NCBI GenBank assembly: GCA_002411015.1
Contig: DHPY01000090.1
Coordinates: forward strand, 1,773-62,689
From: Armatimonadetes bacterium UBA5352
GTDB taxonomy: Bacteria > Armatimonadota > Zipacnadia > Zipacnadales > UBA5352
Length of the DNA stretch: 60,917 nucleotides
Reading direction: 5' to 3'
The position numbers and the translations under genes are program-made. Positions within the stretch are counted from its first letter, which is position 1. The number at the start of each line of letters is the position of its first letter. Shown here in pieces: positions 33,737 through 43,430 of the stretch. The notes under the pieces are model-generated. The model had not been told where the DNA came from and did no database searches. It saw only the letters and a program-made list of their open reading frames with translations.

Positions 33737-34621
33737 TCAGATGAAGCTGATCGCCGCCGCGCGCTTGTCCACGGAGCGAAGATACTCCGCGCTCGGGTGG
33801 CCCACAACGAGCACCGCCGCGAGCGTGTGGTCCTCGGGCAGACCGATGAAGTCGCGCATCCGCCCGTCGCGCTCGGCGATGGCGCTCACGAAGCCGATCA
33901 CGCAGGTCCCGAGGCCCATCGTCGTGGCCATCAGCATGAAGTTGCCGACGGCGTAGTGCGCGCTCTCGGGACCGGTGGAGTCCTCCTCCGGCGAGTGCAC
34001 GATTACCAGCGTAGGCGCGCCCCACAGCAGGCGGTCGCCGCCGCTCTTCTGTGCGTCGAGGATGCCCTCGAGGAGCGGTCGCGCCTCCGCGAGCACCTCC
34101 AGCGCCTCTGCGCCGAGCTGCATCCGGAGCATCAATCGGCTCACCCGGCTGTCCAGCATCTTAAGCAGCATCGAGTAGATCGCGAGCGTGCGTCGCCGGA
34201 TCTTCCCGAGGCGCTCGGCGTCCTGAATGATCGTGAAATGCCACGACTGCGCGTTGAGGCCGCTCGGCGCCTGCACTGCGGCCTCGATCAGCCGCGTGAT
34301 CTCCTCTTGGGTGACCTGTTCGTCGGTGTAGCTGCGGATGCTCCGGCGCTTGCGCAGCAGGTCGAGGAGAAGCTCGGGCGTGACGCCCTCATCCCACGGC
34401 AGAAGCTGCCGGAAGTGCTCCGGGTTCATGCCGGGATGGGAGATCGCGCCGCTCGGGCAGACGGCCACGCAATGCCCGCAGCGGAAGCATGGCGCGCTCC
34501 CAGTCGCAGCCGGGCAGCTCTCCCCCATCTCAAGCACGTCGAGTGAGCAGACGGCCACGCACCGGCCGCACCGGTTGCATAGCTCCGAGTTGACCTGAGG
34601 GCGCCCCTCGGGCTTCAGCAT
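33737..34621 (-). CDS. ferredoxin-nitroreductase fusion, first copy
   Basis: The 294-aa product has the same plan: cysteine motifs LCNRCGRCVAVC and CFRCGHCVAVCP, then a flavin domain with KRRSIRSYTDEQV, APSGLNAQSWHF and GNFMLMATTMGLGTC. I chose the ATG seven bases after GGAGGTG; a GTG five codons earlier is too close to the GNAT stop. The two copies differ in the linker, so they may form a heterodimer or act on different substrates. Confidence 0.88.
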   Translation of the reverse strand: MLKPEGRPQVNSELCNRCGRCVAVCSLDVLEMGESCPAATGSAPCFRCGHCVAVCPSGAISHPGMNPEHFRQLLPWDEGVTPELLLDLLRKRRSIRSYTDEQVTQEEITRLIEAAVQAPSGLNAQSWHFTIIQDAERLGKIRRRTLAIYSMLLKMLDSRVSRLMLRMQLGAEALEVLAEARPLLEGILDAQKSGGDRLLWGAPTLVIVHSPEEDSTGPESAHYAVGNFMLMATTMGLGTCVIGFVSAIAERDGRMRDFIGLPEDHTLAAVLVVGHPSAEYLRSVDKRAAAISFI

Positions 34622-34637
34622 GCGCGCCACCTCCACA

Positions 34638-35603
34638 TCATACGCCGACCACGGACTCCATCATCACGTACCACGGTGCGGAGTGCTCCTCGAGAGCCGC
34701 ACACGCCTCGGAGCTGAACGGGAGCACCATGGAGACCTCGGCGACACGCGGCTCCAGACCCATCGACTCCGCCCATCCGTACTCCGGCGAGCGCTCATCA
34801 ACGATCAGCCCGAGCATGTCACGAGGCGCCAGCGAGAGGAGACTCTCGTATGCATCCGCGTTCATCACTGTGGCCGCGATGTCATAGGCCATCGAGACGG
34901 TGTAGTCGTGGCCTTCGATCCGCACCGGCGCGTCCGCGAAGGTGGCGGTGGAGACCGCTCCGCTGCCACTCGTCTCCGCCACGACTGTGGGTTTCACGGG
35001 CGAAGCCACCTTGTGCCAGCGCCAGATCTCCTCGGAGAGCGGCGAGAAGCCCTCATAGCTCCCATAGTAGCCATTGAGCAGCGCGCGCAGGCTGTCAGCT
35101 TCCTCGGAGGCATCCACCACCTGCGCACCGCACTCGCTGGGCGAAGTCCTCGCGCCGATCATCATACTGGCCCTCGCGCGCTCCACGTAGCCGAGGCGGC
35201 CGTAGAAGCGGTACGGGTGATCGAACGGGTTCGTGTACAGCACTGCGACATCCAGCCCCGCCGCCTGCATTGCCTCATGCGCGCGCTCCATCAACTGCCG
35301 CGCCAGGCCCTGCTTGCGGTGCCGCGGGTCGGTCGCCACACTGTCGATGATCCCGCAGCGCATCGTGCGCCCACCAAGCTGCAACGGCTGCGCGCAGACG
35401 ATCACCTGCGAGACCAGCGTACTACCATCGAGCGCCGCCTGGCACATCTGCAGGTCCGTCCCCGGCCGCTGGAGGTACCACCCTGAGACCGCCTCGTCGA
35501 ACGCCATCGCGCCCTCGTACTCCGCAAAGGCGCTGTTGTCGAGCTTCGTGACCTGAGCGACCAGGTCCGGCACTTCCGTGAAATCCGTCAGCACGTACCC
35601 CAT
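34638..35603 (-). CDS. GNAT-family N-acetyltransferase (Eis-like)
   Basis: The 321-aa product has a GNAT acetyl-CoA loop in VATDPRHRKQGLARQLM (motif A, R/Q-x-x-G-x-A) near residue 90, with an extra C-terminal region of about 150 residues, giving the two-domain length of Eis-like acetyltransferases. GAGGAGAGG precedes the ATG. It lies between URO-D and nitroreductase genes with gaps under 20 bases. The acceptor is unknown. Confidence 0.8.
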   Translation of the reverse strand: MGYVLTDFTEVPDLVAQVTKLDNSAFAEYEGAMAFDEAVSGWYLQRPGTDLQMCQAALDGSTLVSQVIVCAQPLQLGGRTMRCGIIDSVATDPRHRKQGLARQLMERAHEAMQAAGLDVAVLYTNPFDHPYRFYGRLGYVERARASMMIGARTSPSECGAQVVDASEEADSLRALLNGYYGSYEGFSPLSEEIWRWHKVASPVKPTVVAETSGSGAVSTATFADAPVRIEGHDYTVSMAYDIAATVMNADAYESLLSLAPRDMLGLIVDERSPEYGWAESMGLEPRVAEVSMVLPFSSEACAALEEHSAPWYVMMESVVGV

Positions 35604-35616
35604 CGTCATCCTCTCC

Positions 35617-36654
35617 TCAATCGCGCCTGCCAAGCTCAACGATCGCCCGCGCATAGGTGGCGACCGATTCTACGGGAACATTGAACGGTATGTGATTGCC
35701 CACTGCGAAGAAGTACCCGGGGCAGTCGCGGCCGATTTCCGCGCAGCGCTCAACCTCCGCCCAGATCTCCTCCTCGCTGCCGAAGGTGAGGATGCGGCAG
35801 TCCACGTTGCCGATGATCACCTTCTCCTGCCCGTATTCACCCGCCACGTACTCCAGATCGGTCATCGGCTCAAAGATGAAGCCATCTGCACCACAGTCCG
35901 CGAGATCGTCAATGAAGACCGTGTAGTCGCCGTCGGAGCAGAACAGGAGCTTGATGCCCGCGTCCTTGATCGGCTGCCAGAGGCGCCTGTAGCGCGGGAA
36001 GACGTGCTCCCGGTACCACTCCGGCCGGAACACCGGCCCCTGCGTCCAGACGATGTCATCGTGGCAGATGAAGACCTTGCAGCCGCACTCAGCCTGCGCC
36101 TTGAAGCTGCGCAGCGAGACCTCGCAGAAGCCCTCAAGCACCTCGTCGAAGCGCGCCTCATCGAGCGCTGCCGCGGTGAGGAACATGTCCCAGCCGAAGG
36201 TCAGGATGCACCACGAGAAGATCGTGTTGTAGTAGCCGCCGGGCACGACCGCGTCCGGCGTCTCCTCCTGCCCCTTCCGCCAGGTGCGCGAGAAGTGATC
36301 CACCAGTTCCTCGTGAGGGGGCAGCTGGATCGCGCTGGCCGGCTCGAAGCTCAGGACATCCTCCGGCTCCTCGAACGGGCAGCGGCGATTGTCCTTGACC
36401 TCGAAGTCCTTCCTCCAGATGGCCGTCCCCATGTGCGTCATCCGCGGCTGCGCCGGGTGGGCCATGTTGAACCAGCGCAGATCGTAGTCCCACTCTCGCA
36501 CGATCGCGACGCGCGCCTCAGCCGCCTCCGCAGGACTGTCGAGATCGAGGCCCGTCAGGCGCTTCACCCACGCAGGGTTCGAGACGTACTCCGTGTGCGG
36601 AATCCGCTCCGGCATCTGCAGATTCAGCGCCTGCCAGCCACGTTCGTAGCTCAT
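35617..36654 (-). CDS. uroporphyrinogen decarboxylase (URO-D) family protein
   Basis: The 345-aa TIM-barrel product belongs to the URO-D superfamily but to the methyltransferase side (MtaA/CmuA-like) rather than haem HemE: it has HDDIVWTQGPVF, LLFCSDGDY and GFIFEPMTDL, and lacks the HemE N-terminal R-x-PVW-x-MRQAG motif. Such proteins often move methyl groups to or from corrinoids, or have unknown activity. It starts the five-gene array and is divergent from the GlcD-like oxidase. A fragment of another member lies at 47.2 kb. Confidence 0.82.
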   Translation of the reverse strand: MSYERGWQALNLQMPERIPHTEYVSNPAWVKRLTGLDLDSPAEAAEARVAIVREWDYDLRWFNMAHPAQPRMTHMGTAIWRKDFEVKDNRRCPFEEPEDVLSFEPASAIQLPPHEELVDHFSRTWRKGQEETPDAVVPGGYYNTIFSWCILTFGWDMFLTAAALDEARFDEVLEGFCEVSLRSFKAQAECGCKVFICHDDIVWTQGPVFRPEWYREHVFPRYRRLWQPIKDAGIKLLFCSDGDYTVFIDDLADCGADGFIFEPMTDLEYVAGEYGQEKVIIGNVDCRILTFGSEEEIWAEVERCAEIGRDCPGYFFAVGNHIPFNVPVESVATYARAIVELGRRD

Positions 36655-36786
36655 CGCACTTCCCCTGATGGTGCGTCTGCACGCGGACTGTACCGTTCGT
36701 CACGTCAGGCGCGAATTCCTCCGCACAGGAGGTCGCAGCGCCCGCGGAGAAATGTCCGCCTGAAGCGCCTACAAGGAGGCCGAGCC

Positions 36787-38343
36787 ATGCGCCGCAGCAG
36801 CGATCCCGATGTCATTGCACGCTATGCCGCCGACGAGAGCAACACGTTCTTCGCCGAGAACGTCGAGGCAATCTTCTTCCCACAGAGCGAGGCTGATCTG
36901 GCCGAGATTCTGCGCGAGGCAACCGCATCCGGCACGCCCGTCACTGTCTCGGGAGGCGGCACAGGCCTCACCGGTGCACGCGTGGCAACCGAAGGCGGCC
37001 TCGTCGTCACGATGGAGTTGATGCGCCACGCGGAGCCGCGTGAGGGCTTCGAGCAGGTCAGTTCCGTGCATGATGGGCTCGACTACACGGTGATGCTCGA
37101 TGCCGCCTCGGGCCATGCCTGGTGCCCGCCTGCGATCACCCTTGACGCGGTGGAGGCGCTGCTGGCGCCTCACCTGCTCTTCCCGCCCGCGCCTACGGAA
37201 CGCTCGGCGATGATCGGCGGCGCGGTGGCCGAAAACGCCTCCGGCGCCCGCAGCTTCATGCACGGCCCCACCCGCGCATGGATCGAGGCGCTGGAGATCG
37301 TGCTGCCCACGGGCGATACGCTGCACGTCGCGCGGGGCGATGTGCTGGCCGACGGCCGCACGCTCCGCTTCGCGTCACGCGAAGGCACGCCGTACGAAGT
37401 CCAGGCGCCGGGCTATGCCATGCCCGCCACGCGGAAGAACGCAGCCGGCCTCTACGCAGCCGACGGGATGGACCTGATCGACCTCTTCGTAGGCTCCGAG
37501 GGGATCCTCGGCGTCATCACGGCCGTGCTCGTGCGCCTCACCCCTCGCCCGACGCTCTTCTCGGACACCGCGTTCTTCGCGTCCGAGGAGGAGGCCATCG
37601 CATGTGCGGACACGCTCCGGGAGGCGGCCGCGAACGGCCTGCCACTGGTCTCGCTGGAGTTCTACGACCCGGGCGCGCTGCGCTTCATGGCCGACCATCC
37701 GCAGGTGAGGCCGGAGCACCAGGCGGCCATCTTCACCGAACTCGACGCCGGTGATCCTGCGATTGTCGAGCGCTTCGCGGAGATCATCATCGGGTGCGAT
37801 CCGATGGATGACTGGTTCGCGGACTCCGATCGCGAGCGCGAGGCGCAGCGTGACTTCCGGCACGCCCTGCCCGAGAACGTCAACACGTTCCTCCGGCAGC
37901 ATGGCACCGACAAGCTCTGCACCGACTACGCGGTGCCTGCGGGGCAGTTCCCGACGATGATGCAGGCCTACCACGATGCCTGCGATGCATTCCTGCAGGT
38001 CACCGGTCGCCCGGAGGCCTCAGCGGTGCTCTTCGGGCATATCGGCGACTACCACCTGCACATTGACTTCCTTCCCGCCAACGCCGCGGAGGAGGACGCC
38101 TCGATGGAGCAGTACGCGATCCTTGCGCAGCACGCGATCGAGCTTGGCGGCACGATTACTGCTGAGCATGGCGTCGGGAAGAAGACGCTGCCGGTTGGAG
38201 GGCGCCGGATTCCTTATCTGGAGGTCATGTACGGCCGCGAGGGGCTGCTGGAGATCGCGCGCGCGAAGGTCGGGCTTGACCCGCACCGGGTCCTCAACCG
38301 CGGCAACATGATGCCCGCCTCACTGCTCGATGAGATCAGGTAG
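36787..38343 (+). CDS. FAD-linked oxidase, GlcD/D-lactate dehydrogenase type
   Basis: The 518-aa product has a PCMH-type FAD domain (VTVSGGGTGLTGARV, IGGAVAENASGAR, GSEGILGVIT) and an FAD-oxidase C-terminal domain with GHIGDYHLH and TAEHGVGKK. It oxidises a 2-hydroxyacid such as D-lactate or glycolate. AAGGAGG stands eight bases before the ATG. It stands alone 99 bases before the isomerase gene. It lacks the Cys-rich iron-sulphur domain of some homologues, so it needs a separate electron acceptor. Confidence 0.87.
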   Translation: MRRSSDPDVIARYAADESNTFFAENVEAIFFPQSEADLAEILREATASGTPVTVSGGGTGLTGARVATEGGLVVTMELMRHAEPREGFEQVSSVHDGLDYTVMLDAASGHAWCPPAITLDAVEALLAPHLLFPPAPTERSAMIGGAVAENASGARSFMHGPTRAWIEALEIVLPTGDTLHVARGDVLADGRTLRFASREGTPYEVQAPGYAMPATRKNAAGLYAADGMDLIDLFVGSEGILGVITAVLVRLTPRPTLFSDTAFFASEEEAIACADTLREAAANGLPLVSLEFYDPGALRFMADHPQVRPEHQAAIFTELDAGDPAIVERFAEIIIGCDPMDDWFADSDREREAQRDFRHALPENVNTFLRQHGTDKLCTDYAVPAGQFPTMMQAYHDACDAFLQVTGRPEASAVLFGHIGDYHLHIDFLPANAAEEDASMEQYAILAQHAIELGGTITAEHGVGKKTLPVGGRRIPYLEVMYGREGLLEIARAKVGLDPHRVLNRGNMMPASLLDEIR

Positions 38344-38442
38344 AACGCGCCCGAGAACTGCTGCAGGCGAACCATCCTCCGGTGCCGAATCGGGGCATAG
38401 AGGAGAATCACGATTTCGCGGTAGTGGAGGGAGTGGCCTCCT

Positions 38443-40122
38443 GTGGACGAGACCATGAACACTCAGACGATGATGCTCACGGAAGAGCTTGAGGGCTTCA
38501 TTCGCGGCGCACTGCGACGCATGACGGAGGAGAACTGGATCGCCCGCGTCTGGAACGCCGACGCTACACTCTGGCGTTCGGAGCCGGAGCACGTGCAGGA
38601 GATCACGAACAGGCTTGGCTGGCTGCACCTCCCGACACGCATCATGCCGCAGGTCGAGATGCTGCAGGAGTTCAGCGGGTCGCTACGCGAGGAGTTCGAC
38701 CGCATCGTACTGCTCGGCATGGGAGGCAGTTCGCTCGCGCCATGGTGCTTCAACGAGATCTTCGGCGCGATGCCGGACCATCCGGCGTTCTCGGTGCTCG
38801 ACAGCACTGTACCGGACGATGTCCTGACCGTCAATCGAGGCACGCCGCTCGATCGTTGCCTGTTCATCGTCTCGAGCAAGTCCGGGACTACCAGTGAGAC
38901 CGACGCGTTCTTCGACTACTTCTACGGCGAGGTAGGTGCGCGGAAGGAGGAGGCGGGCGAGAACTTCGTCATCATCACCGACCCCGGTTCGCCGCTGCTG
39001 AGAACTGGTGATGAGCGCCAGGTCCGCGCGGTCTTCGAGAACTGGCAGGATATCGGCGGCCGCTACTCGGCCCTGTCATACTTCGGAATGGTCCCGGCGG
39101 CGCTCATGGGCCTGCCGCTGCGGAGGATCATCGAGCGCGCGGAGGAGATGGCTAACGCCTGCTCGCCGGAGGCGCCTGCGGACGAGAACCCGGGAGCAGC
39201 GCTGGGCGCGTTCCTCGGCTGCTGCCATGAGATCGGCCGGGACAAGGTCACATTCCTCGCCTCCCGGCAACTCGAGAGCTTCGGTGATTGGGCCGAGCAG
39301 CTTCTCGCGGAGAGCACCGGCAAGGATGGCAAGGGCCTGATCCCTGTCGTGGGCGAGCCGCCGTTGGAGGCCAAAGCCTACGGCGACGACCGCGTCTTTG
39401 TCTGCATCTGCCTCGACCATGATGACGCGCAGGCCGAGTTCGCCGATGAGCTGGCGGAGCTTGGTCACCCCGTAGTCGCCATACGCATCTCCGATCCGGT
39501 GAGCATTGGCGCCGAGATGTACCGCTGGGAGTTCGCGACCGCCGTCGCGGGCGCCATGATGGGCATAGACCCGTTCGACCAGCCGAACGTGCAGGAGGCG
39601 AAGAGCCGCACGAAGGCGGCGCTTGAGCAGTTCATCCAGAGCGGGAAACTGCCGAAGCAGGATGCGGATGTGGTAGAGGGCTCGATCCTGCACGGAAGTG
39701 TCCGCGGCGCCGTTCGCCACCTGCTGAACTCGACCAAACCCCGGGACTACGTTGCGATCATGGGCTACCTGCATCACACGGAGGCTGTGCGAGACGCAAT
39801 CGCGCGTATCCGTGTGGCGATCGCGGCGGAGAAGGGTGTGGCCACAACGTTCGGCTACGGGCCGCGCTTCCTGCACTCAACGGGCCAGCTCCACAAGGGC
39901 GGCCCGGACAGCGGTGTCTTCCTCCAGCTCACCGAGGCCGCCGATCAGCGGGTTGAGATCCCCGGCGCTCCCTATGACTTCGCCACCCTCAAGGACGCTC
40001 AGGCCGCAGGCGACCTCGCGGTGCTGCAGGAGCGTGGGAGGCGTGTGATGCGCGTGGACCTCGGCGATGACGCCGCGACGAACCTCGGCCGGCTCGTGGA
40101 GATGATCACCGAGGCGGTGTAG
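38443..40122 (+). CDS. pgi: glucose-6-phosphate isomerase, Tal-Pgi type
   Basis: The 559-aa product matches the isomerase half of bifunctional transaldolase/phosphoglucose isomerases: GMGGSSLAPW for sugar-phosphate binding, IVSSKSGTTSET, and the long C-terminal region with HSTGQLHKGGP. It interconverts glucose-6-P and fructose-6-P. The start could be GTG at 38,443 (GGAGGGAG upstream) or the ATG four codons later. No transaldolase domain precedes it. It converges on the dGTPase-like gene with only five bases between. Confidence 0.85.
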   Translation: MDETMNTQTMMLTEELEGFIRGALRRMTEENWIARVWNADATLWRSEPEHVQEITNRLGWLHLPTRIMPQVEMLQEFSGSLREEFDRIVLLGMGGSSLAPWCFNEIFGAMPDHPAFSVLDSTVPDDVLTVNRGTPLDRCLFIVSSKSGTTSETDAFFDYFYGEVGARKEEAGENFVIITDPGSPLLRTGDERQVRAVFENWQDIGGRYSALSYFGMVPAALMGLPLRRIIERAEEMANACSPEAPADENPGAALGAFLGCCHEIGRDKVTFLASRQLESFGDWAEQLLAESTGKDGKGLIPVVGEPPLEAKAYGDDRVFVCICLDHDDAQAEFADELAELGHPVVAIRISDPVSIGAEMYRWEFATAVAGAMMGIDPFDQPNVQEAKSRTKAALEQFIQSGKLPKQDADVVEGSILHGSVRGAVRHLLNSTKPRDYVAIMGYLHHTEAVRDAIARIRVAIAAEKGVATTFGYGPRFLHSTGQLHKGGPDSGVFLQLTEAADQRVEIPGAPYDFATLKDAQAAGDLAVLQERGRRVMRVDLGDDAATNLGRLVEMITEAV

Positions 40123-40127
40123 GCGCT

Positions 40128-41204
40128 TCAGAACCGCGGGTAGGCGGAGGGGAGGAAGTGCTCAACGTAGCGATCGCGGGCGAAGCGGTCGGTCATCCCT
40201 GCGATGTAGTCGCAGACCTGGCGGGCGCGCATCTGCGTGAACCCGGGCACGGAGCCGATGTCGGTGGCGTACGCGCGATCGTCCTCCATGTAGAGCGCGA
40301 AGAGCGCCTCGATCACGCCGTAGACCTTCTCCCGCGCGGGCAGGAGCGGCGGGCCAAGGTAGATGTGCTCGAAGAGGAAGTCCTTCAACTCATCCATCGC
40401 GGAGGCGACGCGCGGGCTCATCGAGAGCGCCGACAGGCCGTCGCTCTGCGCGATGACGTCCTCGACCATGGTGCCCACACGCTGACTGTGCTGCTCGCCC
40501 AGGACAGCTATGCACGGCGCGGGGAGGTCTTCCAGCGCGAGCAGCCCCGAGCGCAGGCAGTCATCCAGATCGTGCGCGAGGTAGGCGATGCGATCCGAGA
40601 TGCGCACCACCATCCCCTCCATGGTCAGCCCGTCCGGCGGAGCCATCGAAGCGCCCGTGTCAGACTGGCCTTTCGAGTGCGCGCCGATCCCCTCAAGCGT
40701 CTCCTGAGTCAGGTTGAGCCCGCGGTCCTCGCGCTCGATCTGCGTCAGCACCCTCACGCTGTGCTGCGCGTGGTGGAAGCCCGCGTCAGGATCGTAGCGC
40801 CGGTAGCTCTCATCAAGCGCCCACTCGCCCGCGTGCCCGAAGGGCGTGTGGCCGACGTCGTGGCCGAGGGAGATCGCCTCGGTCAGGTCCTCGTTGAGCC
40901 GCAGGGCCTTGGAGATCGTGCGTGCGATCTGCGAGACCTCGAGCGTGTGGCTGAGGCGCGTGCGGAGGTGGTCCTCACGAGGTGCGATGAAGACCTGCGT
41001 CTTGTGCGCGAGGCGACGGAATGACCGGCAGAGGTGGATGATCCGATCGCGATCGCGCTGGAAATCGGTGCGTACCGGATCAGGCTCAGTCGGCCGCGCC
41101 CGGCCGCACGATTCCGCGGAGAGCGTGGCATAGGGAGAGAGCTGCTCGCGCTCCATCGCCTCGAGCCGCTCTCGGATGGTCGCCGGCTGTGAGTGCTGCG
41201 CCAT
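40128..41204 (-). CDS. dgt: dGTPase-like HD-domain triphosphohydrolase
   Basis: The 358-aa product belongs to the deoxyguanosinetriphosphate triphosphohydrolase-like family: HTLEVSQIARTI, GHDVGHTPFGHAGE with the HD metal dyad, and RISDRIAYLAHDLDD. It cleaves dNTPs to deoxynucleosides and triphosphate, tuning nucleotide pools. It lies 51 bases after glyS, an order (glyQ-glyS-dgt) found in several other bacteria. The ATG was chosen over a GTG three codons earlier. Confidence 0.9.
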   Translation of the reverse strand: MAQHSQPATIRERLEAMEREQLSPYATLSAESCGRARPTEPDPVRTDFQRDRDRIIHLCRSFRRLAHKTQVFIAPREDHLRTRLSHTLEVSQIARTISKALRLNEDLTEAISLGHDVGHTPFGHAGEWALDESYRRYDPDAGFHHAQHSVRVLTQIEREDRGLNLTQETLEGIGAHSKGQSDTGASMAPPDGLTMEGMVVRISDRIAYLAHDLDDCLRSGLLALEDLPAPCIAVLGEQHSQRVGTMVEDVIAQSDGLSALSMSPRVASAMDELKDFLFEHIYLGPPLLPAREKVYGVIEALFALYMEDDRAYATDIGSVPGFTQMRARQVCDYIAGMTDRFARDRYVEHFLPSAYPRF

Positions 41205-41255
41205 CGCCTTCACGGGCGAGCAGAGAAGCTCACCCCTCCTGCAGCCCCGCCTGGC

Positions 41256-43388
41256 CTACGCCTCGCCCTCGATCACGATCTGCTGGACGTCCAGCAGCCG
41301 CAGGAACAGGTCATCGATATTCGCCAGCAGCGCGAGTCGGTTACGCCGGACCGCGTCGTCCTCGGCCATGACCATGACCTTCTCGAAGAAGGTGTCGATC
41401 GTCGCGCACATTTGCTGAAGCGCCGCCCACGCGGCCTGGTAGTCAGGATCGTCGCCCGCGAGTGCTACCTCAAGCCCGGCGCGCGCAGCCACGTATGCCA
41501 CGTAGAGCGCGATCTCATACTCGTCCGCAAGCGCCTCGAGATCGAGGTTCAGCCCAAGCTCGGTCTTCGGGCCCCGGCAGATGTTCGCGGTGCGGCCGGC
41601 AGCCATGATGACGCGCTCGAAGGCCTCGGCGTCGCTGTTGCGGACATCCCGCAGCGCAAGTGCGCGGTCGTACGCGTCCAACAGGTCCGGCACCGCCGCG
41701 CTGAGGACGGCTCGCGTCAGGTCGTAGCTCACGCCGCGCGTCTCAAGCTCCGCCTCCAGCCGCGCCAGCAGGAACTCATGGATCTGCGCGGCCGCCTCCT
41801 CCTCGGTGATCGCCTTCGGGGCAGCGACCGCAGGCAGGTTCCGCAGCGCGAGCACGATGAACTCCGGCAACTGCACGCGCCACCGAGCATCGAGGATCGT
41901 CCGCACGATCCCCTGCGCGGCACGCCGCAGCGCGTGCGGGTCGGCCGAGCCGGTCGGCCTGAGGCCGATGCGGAAGCAGGCCGCGAGGTGGTCAATCTTG
42001 TCGGCCAGCGACACGATCCGCCCCGGCGTGGTGATTGGAGGGGCGTCGGCGGCGCTCGTCGGCCGGTACTGCTCCGCGATCGCCAGCGCAACCTCCTCCG
42101 GCTCACCGGAGCGGCGGGCATACTCTGCGCCGACGCGCCCCTGGAGCTTCGCGAGCTTCGTGTCCCCGATCATGTTCGTGTTCAGGTCGCACTTGGACAG
42201 GCGCGCGGCCCGTGCCGCATGCGACTCATCGGCCTCCTCGACCTGCTGGACGTAGCTGCAGAGCCAGTGGACGATGGTCACGAGCCGCTCGGTCTTATCA
42301 TAGAGGCTGCCGAGGCCCTCGATGTAGGTGACCCGCTGGAGGCTGTCCAGCCGGTCAGGCAGCCGCGTGCGCATGTCCTCGACGAGGTAGAACTCGGCGT
42401 CGGCGAGGCGAGGCTCGATCACGCGCTCATTGCCCTTACGCACGGTGTCGAGTCCGCGCTCGTCGCCGTTGCGGATCGCGACGAAGAGCGGCAGCAGCGA
42501 GCCGTCGGGGTTCTCGACTGCGAAGTAGCGCTGGTGCCCGCTCATCACGGTGACGATCACGTCCGCGGGAAGCTGCAGGTAGCGCGAGTCAAAGCGCCCC
42601 ACAAGCGCCGTCGGGTACTCGACCATGAAGTTGACCTCTTCGACGAGGTCCGGGTCCAGCCGCGCGCGCCCGCCGGCCTCTCGGGCGGCCTCACCGGCGC
42701 GCTGCTCGATCAGCGACATCCGCCGCTGGTGATCGGCTATGACGTACGCTTCCTCGAGCTTCGCTAGATACTCCGAGGGTTCGCTGATGGCCACGGGACC
42801 GTCGCTGAGGAAGCGGTGGCCCCAGGTAACTCGGTCGGAGTGCAGGCCTGCAACCTCCATCGGCACCACATCGGGCCCAAGCAGTGCCAGCAGCCAGCGG
42901 ATCGGCCGCGCGAAACGAAAGTCCAGACTGCCCCAGCGCATCGTCTTCGGGAAAGTCAGTGAGCCAACCGCGCGCTCGAGGATCGAACCGATGACCTCAA
43001 TGGCAGGCCGGCCAGCAGCGGTTACCTTCGCGAACACGTACGGGCCCCTGTCTGTCTCGCGGACCTCGAGGTCAGCAGCCTGCAGCCCTCGTCCCGCGGC
43101 GAATCCCTCGGCGGCGCGCGTGGGATTGCCATCGGCATCGAACGCGGCGGCGGCCGGCGGCCCCTTGACCTCCTCGGCGAGGTCCTCCTGACGCAGCGCC
43201 ACATCACTCACGACGACGGCGAGCCGCCGCGGCGTGCCGTAGGTGCAGATTTCGCCGCACGTCAGCCGCGCCTCGGCAAGGCCGTCACGCAGCAGTCTCT
43301 CAAGTTGCGCGAGCGCCGGGAGCACCGCGGGCGCGGGGATCTCCTCCACACCTATCTCGAAGAGCAGGTCAGCCGTCGGTTCCGCCAT
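41256..43388 (-). CDS. glyS: glycine-tRNA ligase beta subunit
   Basis: The 710-aa product starts with DLLFEIGVEEIPA, has KTMRWG and the FIGLEAD-type RPIRWLLAL region, an HD-like central part (DKIDHLAACFRIGLRPTGSADPHALRRAAQGI) and a C-terminal DALR-like helical domain. The beta subunit recognises tRNA-Gly in the alpha2-beta2 enzyme. It directly follows glyQ (42 bases) and precedes dgt. Confidence 0.96.
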   Translation of the reverse strand: MAEPTADLLFEIGVEEIPAPAVLPALAQLERLLRDGLAEARLTCGEICTYGTPRRLAVVVSDVALRQEDLAEEVKGPPAAAAFDADGNPTRAAEGFAAGRGLQAADLEVRETDRGPYVFAKVTAAGRPAIEVIGSILERAVGSLTFPKTMRWGSLDFRFARPIRWLLALLGPDVVPMEVAGLHSDRVTWGHRFLSDGPVAISEPSEYLAKLEEAYVIADHQRRMSLIEQRAGEAAREAGGRARLDPDLVEEVNFMVEYPTALVGRFDSRYLQLPADVIVTVMSGHQRYFAVENPDGSLLPLFVAIRNGDERGLDTVRKGNERVIEPRLADAEFYLVEDMRTRLPDRLDSLQRVTYIEGLGSLYDKTERLVTIVHWLCSYVQQVEEADESHAARAARLSKCDLNTNMIGDTKLAKLQGRVGAEYARRSGEPEEVALAIAEQYRPTSAADAPPITTPGRIVSLADKIDHLAACFRIGLRPTGSADPHALRRAAQGIVRTILDARWRVQLPEFIVLALRNLPAVAAPKAITEEEAAAQIHEFLLARLEAELETRGVSYDLTRAVLSAAVPDLLDAYDRALALRDVRNSDAEAFERVIMAAGRTANICRGPKTELGLNLDLEALADEYEIALYVAYVAARAGLEVALAGDDPDYQAAWAALQQMCATIDTFFEKVMVMAEDDAVRRNRLALLANIDDLFLRLLDVQQIVIEGEA

Positions 43389-43430
43389 CAGTCTGCCTCA
43401 CTTCTGTCAGTTGATCGCAGCGTGATCCGC

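Noticed and set aside
35578..36786. N-terminal extension of the FAD oxidase frame by about 400 residues
   Set aside because: The added part is antisense to the URO-D gene and has no family similarity; the ATG at 36,787 has a perfect AAGGAGG and family start.
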